This document shows, in pieces, positions 28,144-36,772 of a DNA stretch of 64,000 bases. The DNA is taken from contig NZ_LT635838.1 of assembly GCF_900128475.1 (NCBI RefSeq), positions 684,536 through 748,535 on the forward strand, written 5' to 3'. The notes below the pieces were generated by a model. That model was not told where the DNA came from, made no database searches, and saw only the letters and a program-made list of their open reading frames with translations. Made by a program: the position numbers and the translations under genes. Each line of letters starts with the position of its first letter. Position 1 is the first letter of the stretch. Source of the stretch: Mediterranea massiliensis. Lineage in GTDB: Bacteria; Bacteroidota; Bacteroidia; Bacteroidales; Bacteroidaceae.

Positions 28144-28491
28144 ATGAGAAACAACGACTGGAAAGACCGCCTGAACGTGGTCTATTCCACCAATCCCGAC
28201 TTCCGTTATGAGATTAGGGACGAAGAGGAAACCTCCACCCTGCCCCCTTCCCAGCAGAAGCTGCGCGTGCAGCTCGACCGCAAGAACCGCGGCGGCAAGG
28301 TAGTGACCCTCGTCACCGGCTTCACCGGCAGCGACGACGACCTGAAGGAACTAGGGCGGCTGCTGAAGAGCAAGTGCGGCGTAGGCGGCACGGCCAAGGA
28401 CGGCGAGATCATCGTCCAGGGCGACTTCAAGCAGAAAGTGCTGGACCTGCTGAAGCAGGCCGGCTACACACAGACCAAGCCGGTGGGATAA
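28144..28491 (+). CDS. SUI1/YciH-family translation initiation factor homologue
   Basis: This 115-residue protein has a charged N-terminal extension and the eIF1/SUI1 fold: KLRVQLDRKNRGGKVVTLVTG, then LLKSKCGVGGTAKDGEIIVQ and GDFKQKVLDLLKQAGY. In E. coli the homologue YciH affects start-codon selection and acts under stress. It is a single gene with its own promoter and a hairpin after it. It is convergent with tsf. Confidence 0.93.
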   Translation: MRNNDWKDRLNVVYSTNPDFRYEIRDEEETSTLPPSQQKLRVQLDRKNRGGKVVTLVTGFTGSDDDLKELGRLLKSKCGVGGTAKDGEIIVQGDFKQKVLDLLKQAGYTQTKPVG

Positions 28492-28502
28492 ACCCGCAAA
28501 AA

Positions 28503-28532
28503 AAGAGAGCGCATCCGCAGATACGCTCTCTT
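28503..28532. terminator. Bidirectional terminator between the SUI1 gene and tsf
   Basis: A 9-bp stem AAGAGAGCG/CGCTCTCTT with a 12-base loop lies between convergent genes. On the minus strand it is followed by a run of T (complement of 28497-28503), so it should terminate the ribosomal operon well; on the plus strand the T tract is weaker. Confidence 0.8.
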
Positions 28533-28559
28533 CGTTTATTTCGACATCCGGACCGGATA

Positions 28560-29552
28560 TTATTCGGCACGCAGAGTGAAACGCTTGAAGTCTACCACCT
28601 TCAGTTCGGGATCAGCTTCCTTCAGCACTTCTCTTACCGTCTTCTTGGCGTCCATCACGTCTTCCTGGTTCAGCAGGCAGACTTCCTTCAGGAACTTGCC
28701 CAGACGACCCTTGGCAATGTTCTGGATCATCTGTTCGGGCAGGTGGGCAGCCTTTTCGGCAGAAACCGTAGCGATGATTTCCTTTGCCTTGGCTACATCC
28801 TCAGCCGTGATCCAGCCCTTGGCCATGTTGCTTTCCATGTGCTCTTCGCTGTCCACGTGGGCAGGATTGATGCCGGCTTTCTTCAGGGCAGCCTCTACAG
28901 CCTTCTGTACCTGCTCGGCCTTGGTCTTCTCGATAGCCACTTCAATTTCTTTCTGCTTTACGTCCTCGGGCACACCGTCTTCGTCGATGGCGATGGGGTT
29001 CATGGCAGCAATCTGCATAGCTACCTGCTTGCCCAGCTGCTCGTCCACCTTCTTGTTGAAGGCTACGATGGTGCAGAGGCCGTTGCGGTTCATGTGGTTG
29101 TAAACCACTGTGTCGGCACCCTGAACAGTCAGATAACCGTCGAGTTCCATCTTCTCGCCCGTGATACCGCTGCGGTCTGTCACAGCCTGAGCCACCGTTA
29201 CGTCGCCCAGCTGCAGCGCCTTCACTTCGTCCAGCGTCTTGCACTTGTTGGCAACGGCCAGGTCCAGGATGTCCTGAGTCAGTTTCACGAAATCAGCGTT
29301 CTGAGCCACGAAGTCAGTTTCGCACTTCAGGGCGATGATTACGGCAAAGTCGCCGGTTGTCTTAGCCAGCACGCAGCCTTCGGAAGCCTCGCGGTCCGAA
29401 CGCTTGGCAGCTACGGCCTGTCCCTTTTCGCGGATAATCTTCATTGCCTTGTCGAAGTCGCCTTCTGCAGTGGTCAAGGCGTTCTTGCAGTCCATCATAC
29501 CAGCACCGGTCATTTTGCGGAGCTTGGTTATATCAGCCATTGTTACAGCCAT
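28560..29552 (-). CDS. tsf: Translation elongation factor Ts
   Basis: The 330-residue protein recycles EF-Tu by exchanging GDP for GTP. It begins MAVTMADITKLRKMTGAGMMDCKNAL, cut here to the key part: the ITKLRKMTGAGMMDCKNAL segment is the classic EF-Ts start. A coiled region and a repeated core domain follow (ALKCETDFVAQNADFV). Length is as in other Bacteroidetes. It is the last gene of the rplM-rpsI-rpsB-tsf unit and lies 130 bases after rpsB. Confidence 0.97.
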   Translation of the reverse strand: MAVTMADITKLRKMTGAGMMDCKNALTTAEGDFDKAMKIIREKGQAVAAKRSDREASEGCVLAKTTGDFAVIIALKCETDFVAQNADFVKLTQDILDLAVANKCKTLDEVKALQLGDVTVAQAVTDRSGITGEKMELDGYLTVQGADTVVYNHMNRNGLCTIVAFNKKVDEQLGKQVAMQIAAMNPIAIDEDGVPEDVKQKEIEVAIEKTKAEQVQKAVEAALKKAGINPAHVDSEEHMESNMAKGWITAEDVAKAKEIIATVSAEKAAHLPEQMIQNIAKGRLGKFLKEVCLLNQEDVMDAKKTVREVLKEADPELKVVDFKRFTLRAE

Positions 29553-29599
29553 AATTTCTTCTATCGTTTTAAAGTTAATAATACTCTTGTTCAGAAAGC

Positions 29600-29674
29600 A
29601 GTTGAGAGTTGAGAACAGAGAATTGAGAATTGCCGTTTAAAGTAACTCTCAACTTTCAATTCTCAACTCTCAAC
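29600..29674. repeat. GTTGAGAGTTGA-type inverted repeat between rpsB and tsf
   Basis: The left side (GTTGAGAGTTGAGAA) and the right side (TTCTCAACTCTCAAC) can pair across about 75 bases. It is the same low-complexity family as the repeats at 2355, 30637 and 34767. Confidence 0.65.
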
Positions 29675-29682
29675 AATATGTT

Positions 29683-30522
29683 TTAAGCCTCTTCGTCTTC
29701 CTTCATGAAGGCAGCAGCCTTGGAAGCGTTGATAGCTTCTTCGTCCGACTTGTCCAGACGAGCCTTGGCAGCTTTCTTCTTGCCACCCTTGTTGGCAGGA
29801 GCCTCACCGGCAGCTTCCATGTCAATCTTCTCGGCCTTGCGTTCTTCCAGACCTTCCTGCATTGCAGCGCAGCAAGCGTCCAGGATGACCTCAACAGACT
29901 TGGTAGCGTCGTCGTTGGCGGGGATTACGAAGTCTACATTCGTAGGATCGGAGTTCGTGTCCACGATACCGAATACGGGGATACCCAGACGGTTGGCTTC
30001 GCGAACGGCGATGTTTTCCTTCATTACGTCTACCACGAACAGAGCAGACGGCAGACGGGTCAGGTCAGCGATGGAACCCAGAGTCTTGTCCAACTTGGCA
30101 CGCTGACGGGAAATCTGCAGGATTTCTCTCTTGGAGAGGTTCGAGTAAGTACCGTCGTTAGTCAGCTTGTCGATGGTAGCCATCTTCTTAACGGCCTTAC
30201 GGATAGTCGGGAAGTTGGTCAACATACCACCCGGCCAGCGCTCGATTACATAAGGCATGTTTACAGAGGCAGCCTTGTCGGCAACCACCTGCTTAGCTTG
30301 TTTCTTAGTAGCAACAAACAGGACTTTCTTTCCTGATTTGGCGATTTGCTTCAAAGCTTCGGCAGCTTCGTCAATTTTAGCAACCGTCTTGTTGAGGTCA
30401 ATGATATGAATACCATTGCGCTCCATGAAGATATAGGGAGCCATTGCGGGGTTCCACTTTCTTTTCAGGTGACCGAAGTGGCAACCGGCCTCCAGTAATG
30501 TATCAAAATTTGTTCTTGACAT
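29683..30522 (-). CDS. rpsB: 30S ribosomal protein S2
   Basis: The 279-residue protein starts MSRTNFDTLLEAGCHFGHL and holds the family segments WNPAMAPYIFMERNGIHIIDL and DVMKENIAVREANRLGIPVFGIVDTNSDP. It ends in a Lys/Ala-rich tail (NKGGKKKAAKARLDKSDEE) common in this phylum. S2 joins the small subunit late and is near S1. It is preceded by a structured 180-base intergenic region (see the leader at 30565-30628) that may control rpsB-tsf. Confidence 0.98.
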   Translation of the reverse strand: MSRTNFDTLLEAGCHFGHLKRKWNPAMAPYIFMERNGIHIIDLNKTVAKIDEAAEALKQIAKSGKKVLFVATKKQAKQVVADKAASVNMPYVIERWPGGMLTNFPTIRKAVKKMATIDKLTNDGTYSNLSKREILQISRQRAKLDKTLGSIADLTRLPSALFVVDVMKENIAVREANRLGIPVFGIVDTNSDPTNVDFVIPANDDATKSVEVILDACCAAMQEGLEERKAEKIDMEAAGEAPANKGGKKKAAKARLDKSDEEAINASKAAAFMKEDEEA

Positions 30523-30564
30523 TGTCTTTTTAATCTTAAATCGTTTACTTTCTTTTTTGTTTTT

Positions 30565-30628
30565 CTAAACCAACCGCCGGGTAGCCTGGTCCGTAGGGAG
30601 AAGAGTCCCGGTAGTTTAGATGCTAAAC
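30565..30628 (-). promoter_or_regulatory. Structured rpsB leader with two competing stems
   Basis: Read as RNA (minus strand), GUUUAG-CAU-CUAAAC (30628 to 30614) forms a 6-bp hairpin. The same CUAAAC can instead pair with a downstream GUUUAG (30570 to 30565), a pairing extended by CCGGG (30611-30607) with CCCGG (30581-30577). The two folds exclude each other. No T tract follows, so control of translation or stability is more likely than termination. The role as an S2-responsive leader is inference. Confidence 0.5.
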
Positions 30629-30636
30629 GCTTTTTC

Positions 30637-30666
30637 AGTTGAGAGTTGAGAGTTGAAAGTTGAAAA
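30637..30666. repeat. GTTGAGAGTTGAAAG-type repeat before the rpsB leader
   Basis: A short tandem array of GTTGAGA/GTTGAAA units on the plus strand, of the same family as the sequence at 29600-29674. It lies between rpsI and the structured rpsB leader. Confidence 0.5.
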
Positions 30667-30702
30667 TCATGCAACTTGTCCGCCCCAACCAATCTGCAAC
30701 TC

Positions 30703-31089
30703 TTAACGTTTGCTGAACTGGAATCTGCGACGTGCTTTGGGACGACCCGGTTTCTTACGTTCAACAGCACGCGGGTCACGAGTCATGAAGCCTTCGGCAC
30801 GCAGGGCAGCCTTGTCTTCCGGATTGATCTTCACCAGTGCACGGGCGATAGCCAGACGCAGGGCCTGAGACTGGCCGGTGAAACCACCACCGCAGAGGTT
30901 TACTTTGATGTCATACTTTTCAGCTACGCCGAGCTTGTTCAGCGGCTGCTTAACCACGTACTGGAGAATGCTTGAAGGGAAATACACAGCAAGGTCTCTC
31001 TTGTTAATGGTAATTTTTCCAGTACCTTCGCTTACGAAAATACGTGCAATAGCACTTTTACGTCTGCCTAATGCATTTACTACTTCCAT
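30703..31089 (-). CDS. rpsI: 30S ribosomal protein S9
   Basis: The 128-residue protein starts MEVVNALGRRKSAIARIFV; a second ATG directly before it is also possible. The family pattern GGGFTGQSQALRLAIARAL and the basic tail KKPGRPKARRRFQFSKR, which reaches the P-site tRNA, are present. It lies 6 bases after rplM, the usual S9-L13 pairing. Confidence 0.98.
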   Translation of the reverse strand: MEVVNALGRRKSAIARIFVSEGTGKITINKRDLAVYFPSSILQYVVKQPLNKLGVAEKYDIKVNLCGGGFTGQSQALRLAIARALVKINPEDKAALRAEGFMTRDPRAVERKKPGRPKARRRFQFSKR

Positions 31090-31095
31090 CATCTC

Positions 31096-31557
31096 TTATT
31101 TAAGTGCGTTAATATCTATCATTTTGGGGTTCTGAGCCTCATGCTTGTGTTCGCTGCCGGCATATACATACATGTTGCCCAGCAGTTTGGCGCCCAGCTT
31201 GTTCTTGGGGAGCATGCCCTTCACTACCTTTCTCAGCAGCTTGTCCTCGCCGTTCGGTTTGGCCTTCAGGCGGGCGGGGGTCATCTCTCTCTGGCCACCG
31301 GGATAGCCGGTATAGGACAGATAAATCTTGTCGGTCCACTTGTTGCCAGTCATTTTCACTTTGTCGGCATTGATAATGATTACATTATCGCCACAATCTA
31401 CGTGAGGGGTAAAGTTGGGTTTATACTTTCCTCTCAACAGTTTCGCAACTTTTGCGCCCAGACGGCCCAATACCTGGTCTGTAGCGTCAACGATGACCCA
31501 TTCTTTCGTCACCGTAGCTTTGTTTGCAGAAATGGTCTTGTAACTTAAAGTATCCAC
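31096..31557 (-). CDS. rplM: 50S ribosomal protein L13
   Basis: The 153-residue protein has the family segments KEWVIVDATDQVLGRLGAKV, KPNFTPHVDCGDNVIIINAD and MLPKNKLGAKLLGNMYVY. It is the first gene of the rplM-rpsI-rpsB-tsf unit and has a strong promoter about 130 bases upstream. In other bacteria L13 can control its own operon; the long leader here would allow that but does not show it. Confidence 0.98.
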   Translation of the reverse strand: MDTLSYKTISANKATVTKEWVIVDATDQVLGRLGAKVAKLLRGKYKPNFTPHVDCGDNVIIINADKVKMTGNKWTDKIYLSYTGYPGGQREMTPARLKAKPNGEDKLLRKVVKGMLPKNKLGAKLLGNMYVYAGSEHKHEAQNPKMIDINALK

Positions 31558-31683
31558 TCTTAAATGTTTTTTAAAATGTTACTACTAAATGTTTTTCTTC
31601 ACCACCAGCCAACCGCCCCGGACAAAGGTCGATTAACTCGCTATGAATTAATTGCTTATCCTTTTTAGATAATAATCGGCTTG

Positions 31684-31714
31684 CAAAGGTACGGTTTTTC
31701 TGCTAACTGACAAA
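31684..31714 (-). promoter_or_regulatory. Promoter of the rplM-rpsI-rpsB-tsf operon
   Basis: On the minus strand TTTG (plus 31711-31714), a 19-base spacer and TACCTTTG (plus 31684-31691) match the Bacteroidetes consensus. The transcript would start near 31677 and have a leader of about 120 bases, which contains GGCGGTTGG (plus 31609-31617), a motif also present in the rpsB leader. Confidence 0.85.
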
Positions 31715-31775
31715 CGATTTAGTCATTTTTTTGTCTGACAGTCAGAGCAGAAACCATACTTCCACTAAAAACAAT

Positions 31776-31847
31776 CACCACAGATTACACCGATTTCCAC
31801 AGACCGGCACTGCATCCAATCTGTGAAAATCCGCGTAATCTGTGGTG
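31776..31847. repeat. CACCACAGATTAC inverted repeat after asnS
   Basis: Perfect 13-bp arms CACCACAGATTAC (31776-31788) and GTAATCTGTGGTG (31835-31847), with a second inner pair (TCCACAGA/TCTGTGAA). It lies 25 bases downstream of the asnS stop and is a close relative of the element at 14250-14379. It may act as a terminator. Confidence 0.75.
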
Positions 31848-31872
31848 AAGTCTATGCGGAATGCCGTTTCAA

Positions 31873-33276
31873 TCAGAACTCGGCGTTGCGCGGCGTACGC
31901 GGGAAGGGGATTACATCGCGGATGTTGGCCATACCCGTCACGAACAGCAGCAGGCGTTCGAAGCCCAGACCGAAACCGGCATGCGGACACGTGCCATACT
32001 TGCGGGTGTCCAGATACCACCACATGTCCTTCATCGGGATGTGGAGCTCGTTGATGCGGGCCATCAGCTTGTCGTAGTTCTCCTCACGCACACTTCCGCC
32101 GATGATTTCGCCAATCTGCGGGAACAGCACGTCGGTGCCCTGCACGGTCTTGCCGTCCTCGTTCTGCTTCATGTAGAAAGCCTTGATTTCCTTCGGATAG
32201 TCTATCATGATGACCGGCTTCTGGAAGTGCTCCTCTACCAGGTAGCGTTCGTGCTCGCTGGCCAGGTCGCAGCCCCAGTACACGGGGAACTCGAACTTGT
32301 GCCCTTTGGCCACGGCGTCTTCCAGAATCTGAATGCCTTCCGTATAGGGCAGGCGCACAAACTCGGTGTCGACCACCTTCTGCAGGCGCTCTATCAGTCC
32401 CTTGTCCACCATCTTGTTGAGGAACTCCAGGTCGTCACGGCAGTTGTCCAGCGCCCATTTCACACAGAACTTGATGAATTCCTCTTCCAGGTCCATCAGT
32501 TCGGCCAGGTCGGCAAAGGCCACCTCGGGCTCTACCATCCAGAACTCGGCCAGGTGGCGCGGCGTGTTCGAGTTCTCCGCACGGAACGTGGGGCCGAAGG
32601 TATAGATGGCGCCCAGGGCCGTAGCAGCCAGCTCGCCTTCCAGCTGACCGGATACCGTCAGGCTGGTCTGCTTGCCGAAGAAGTCGTCGTCGTAGATGAT
32701 GGAACCGTTCTCGTCCTTCTTCAGGTCGTAGAGGTTCTTCGTGGTCACCTGAAACATCTGGCCGGCTCCTTCGCAGTCCGACGCCGTGATGATGGGCGTG
32801 TGGAAGTAGAAGAAGCCCTTCTGATGGAAGAAGGTGTGGATGGCGATGGCCATGTTGTGGCGGATGCGGAACACGGCGCCGAAGGTATTGGTACGCGGAC
32901 GCAGGTGGGCAATCTCGCGCAGGAACTCCATGGAGTGTCCCTTCTTCTGCAGCGGATACGTGTTGTCGCAGGTGCCCAGCACCTCGATTTCACGGGCCTG
33001 GATTTCCGCCTTCTGTCCGGCGCCCACCGACTCCGTCAGCACGCCGTTCACACTCAGGCAGGCGCCCGTGGTGATGTCCTTCAGCACAGCCTCGTCGAAG
33101 TTGGCCAGGTCGACCACAATCTGTACATTATTTATTGTAGAACCGTCGTTCAGCGCGATAAAGTTTACCTGTTTGCTACCTCTACGGGTGCGTACCCATC
33201 CTTTCACGTTGACCATAGCGCCGAAGTCTTCACGCTTCAGCAGGTCCACAATCTTTGTTCTACTGATCTTTTCCAT
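31873..33276 (-). CDS. asnS: Asparaginyl-tRNA synthetase
   Basis: The 467-residue class II enzyme charges tRNA-Asn. It has an N-terminal OB fold ([20 protein letters not shown]), motif 2 around [20 protein letters not shown] and motif 3 near the C terminus ([15 protein letters not shown]). The final segment [14 protein letters not shown] is typical of AsnRS. It lies 30 bases after the pseudouridine synthase gene and is probably co-transcribed with it. Confidence 0.97.
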   Translation of the reverse strand: MEKISRTKIVDLLKREDFGAMVNVKGWVRTRRGSKQVNFIALNDGSTINNVQIVVDLANFDEAVLKDITTGACLSVNGVLTESVGAGQKAEIQAREIEVLGTCDNTYPLQKKGHSMEFLREIAHLRPRTNTFGAVFRIRHNMAIAIHTFFHQKGFFYFHTPIITASDCEGAGQMFQVTTKNLYDLKKDENGSIIYDDDFFGKQTSLTVSGQLEGELAATALGAIYTFGPTFRAENSNTPRHLAEFWMVEPEVAFADLAELMDLEEEFIKFCVKWALDNCRDDLEFLNKMVDKGLIERLQKVVDTEFVRLPYTEGIQILEDAVAKGHKFEFPVYWGCDLASEHERYLVEEHFQKPVIMIDYPKEIKAFYMKQNEDGKTVQGTDVLFPQIGEIIGGSVREENYDKLMARINELHIPMKDMWWYLDTRKYGTCPHAGFGLGFERLLLFVTGMANIRDVIPFPRTPRNAEF

Positions 33277-33306
33277 AACTATACATTTATATATATACTA
33301 TATAAT

Positions 33307-34713
<1,407 letters not shown>

Positions 34714-34766
34714 TTTCTTTTTTATTCGAATAAAATTAAACCTGTTGGCCTCACGGCCTTATTTTA

Positions 34767-34848
34767 ATGGAGAATTGAAAATGGGAAATTGAGAATTGGG
34801 AATTTCAGTAACTGTTCATTTTCAACTTTCCATTTTCCATTTTCCATT
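34767..34848. repeat. AATTGAAAATGG-type inverted repeat between purB and the synthase gene
   Basis: The left half (GAGAATTGAAAATGGG) and right half (TTCAACTTTCCATTTTCC) are roughly complementary, giving a long imperfect hairpin. It belongs to the same low-complexity family as 2355-2497. Confidence 0.65.
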
Positions 34849-34850
34849 AT

Positions 34851-36197
34851 TTACATTCCCGTATAATTGTGCGGAGTGATGGCGCGAAGCTCCTTCTTGA
34901 TGTCTTCGCTCACGTTCAGCTCCTCGATAAAGTTCTTGATGGACGCTTCCGTAATGGCCTGGTTGGTGCGTGTCAGCGCCTTCAGTGCCTCGTACGGATG
35001 CGGATATGCCTCGCGGCGCAGGATGGTCTGTATCGCCTCGGCCACCACGCTCCAGCAGTTGTCCAGGTCGCGGTAGATGGCCGGCTCGTTGAGCAGCAGC
35101 TTGCGCAGGCCCTTCAGCGAGCTCTGGATGGCGATGACTGTGTGTCCGAAGGGCACGCCGATGTTTCTCAGCACCGTCGAGTCCGTCAGGTCGCGCTGCA
35201 GGCGCGACACCGGCAGCTTCACGGCCAGGTGTTCCAGGATGGCGTTGGCCATGCCCAGGTTGCCTTCGGCGTTCTCGAAGTCGATGGGGTTCACCTTGTG
35301 GGGCATGGCGCTCGAGCCCACCTCGCCGGCTTTGATCTTCTGCTTGAAGTATTCCATGGAGATGTATTGCCAGAAGTCGCGGTTCATGTCGATCATGATG
35401 GTGTTGATGCGCTTCATGGCGTCGAACACGGCCGACAGGTTGTCGTAGTTCGATATCTGCGTGGTATATTCCTCGCGCTCCAGTCCCAGCTTCTCGGCCA
35501 CGAAACGGTTGCCGAAGGCCTTCCAGTCGTAGTCGGGATAGGCCACGTGGTGGGCGTTGTAGTTGCCCGTGGCGCCGCCAAACTTGGCCGTCATGGGGCA
35601 CGCCTTCAGCGTGGCCAGCTGGCGTTCCAGGCGGTAGACGAAGACGTTGATTTCCTTGCCCAGGCGGGTAGGCGAAGCGGGTTGTCCGTGTGTCTTGGCC
35701 AGCATGGGGATGTCGGCCCACTCTTCGGCATACGTGCGCAGCTGTCCGATGAGTTCCTCCAGTTGCGGGTAGTACACCTGCTCCAGCGCCTCCTTCACGG
35801 AGAGGGGCACCGAGGTATTGTTGATGTCCTGCGAAGTCAGTCCGAAGTGGATGAATTCCTTGTACTCCTCCAGTCCGCCCAGCTTGTCAAACTGTTCCTT
35901 CAGGAAGTATTCCACGGCCTTCACGTCGTGGTTGGTCACGCTTTCGATGTCCTTGATGCGCTGTGCGTCGGCTTCCGAGAAGTTGCGGTAGATGTTTCTC
36001 AAGGTTTCGAAGATACCTTTGTCCACGCCCTTCAGCTGGGGCAGCGGCAGTTCGCAGAGGGCGATGAAGTACTCCACTTCCACCCGTACGCGGTATCTCA
36101 TCAGTGCGAATTCCGAGAAATAGGCGGCCAAGGCATCCGTCTTGCCCCTATAACGACCGTCAATCGGCGAGATTGCGGTAAGTAAATCCAGTTTCAT
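34851..36197 (-). CDS. purB: Adenylosuccinate lyase
   Basis: The 448-residue enzyme splits adenylosuccinate and SAICAR in purine synthesis. The start MKLDLLTAISPIDGRY is chosen because it is the family start and because a promoter element lies upstream of it. Landmarks are VTNHDVKAVEYFLKE, HFGLTSQDINNTS, KTHGQPASPTRLGKE and the signature GSSAMPHKVNPIDFENAEGN. All are intact. It is the first gene of a possible unit with the pseudouridine synthase gene and asnS. Confidence 0.97.
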   Translation of the reverse strand: MKLDLLTAISPIDGRYRGKTDALAAYFSEFALMRYRVRVEVEYFIALCELPLPQLKGVDKGIFETLRNIYRNFSEADAQRIKDIESVTNHDVKAVEYFLKEQFDKLGGLEEYKEFIHFGLTSQDINNTSVPLSVKEALEQVYYPQLEELIGQLRTYAEEWADIPMLAKTHGQPASPTRLGKEINVFVYRLERQLATLKACPMTAKFGGATGNYNAHHVAYPDYDWKAFGNRFVAEKLGLEREEYTTQISNYDNLSAVFDAMKRINTIMIDMNRDFWQYISMEYFKQKIKAGEVGSSAMPHKVNPIDFENAEGNLGMANAILEHLAVKLPVSRLQRDLTDSTVLRNIGVPFGHTVIAIQSSLKGLRKLLLNEPAIYRDLDNCWSVVAEAIQTILRREAYPHPYEALKALTRTNQAITEASIKNFIEELNVSEDIKKELRAITPHNYTGM

Positions 36198-36233
36198 ACG
36201 TCGTATTTCTATAAAATGATAATTATCAGGCCG

Positions 36234-36241
36234 CAAAATTA
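36234..36241 (-). promoter_or_regulatory. -7 element of the purB promoter
   Basis: On the minus strand TAATTTTG matches TAnnTTTG, 36 bases before the purB start. No clear -33 element is seen. This supports the downstream start codon rather than one at 36275. Confidence 0.5.
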
Positions 36242-36400
36242 CGTCTTTTTTCTGAGTTTTCCATCCCGGAAACATTTTTTATATTACCCGCCGCTTTCCT
36301 TTTGCCGCTTGGGGGCACGGATACCGCGGATTTCACGGATTTTCACGGTTCGGGGCCCGCGGCCTTCCCTGCCCCGCTCCTCTCTTCTGCCCCCTTCCGC

Positions 36401-36534
36401 CGTCATCCCGGCCTCACACTTCTTCCTCCGTCATCCCGGCCTCCGAGCCGGGATCCAGCACCCCGATACGTGCGTCTTCTCTGGATCCCGCATCAAGTGC
36501 GGGATGACAAAGAGGGGAAAGTGCGGGATGACGA
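36401..36534. repeat. REP-like CGTCATCCCG palindromes
   Basis: Several copies of GTCATCCCG lie in both orientations. One runs GTCATCCCGGC, then GCCGGGATCC (from 36430); another runs GGATCCCGCA, then TGCGGGATGAC (36483-36508); a last GTGCGGGATGACG ends at 36533. They form perfect GC-rich hairpins and resemble repetitive extragenic palindromes. The whole gap 36242-36772 has no credible gene. Confidence 0.75.
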
Positions 36535-36562
36535 AGCGGCCAACGACGCCCCACCAAGTAGG

Positions 36563-36612
36563 TAGTTAGCGCGCTAAAGTCCATAGTTAGCGCGCCAAAG
36601 TCCATAGTTAGC
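36563..36612. repeat. Tandem 21-bp repeat, 2.4 copies
   Basis: Two full units (36563-36583 and 36584-36604) and eight bases of a third share the core TAGTTAGCGCGC followed by AAAGTCCA, with one base difference. The unit holds the palindrome GCGCGC. It resembles in size the arrays at 47670-47735 and 57189-57255. Confidence 0.75.
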
Positions 36613-36640
36613 CGGCGGAATGTGGCACTTGGGAAAAAAC

Positions 36641-36670
36641 AAGCCACACGGCCCGAAGGCCGCATGGCTT
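36641..36670 (-). terminator. Terminator of the fimbrial gene cluster
   Basis: AAGCCA and TGGCTT arms with an inner GGCC-CGAA-GGCC hairpin. On the minus strand it is followed by TTTTTT (complement of 36634-36639). It lies about 100 bases after the last fimbrial gene. Confidence 0.75.
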
Positions 36671-36772
36671 GACAAACAAAACAAACAAATGCTCGTTGCA
36701 TTAACAAGCACGTGTCCTCCCGCTTCGCCAAGCGGAGGAGGACGGGGACCACCTCACGGCGGGGATATAAAG

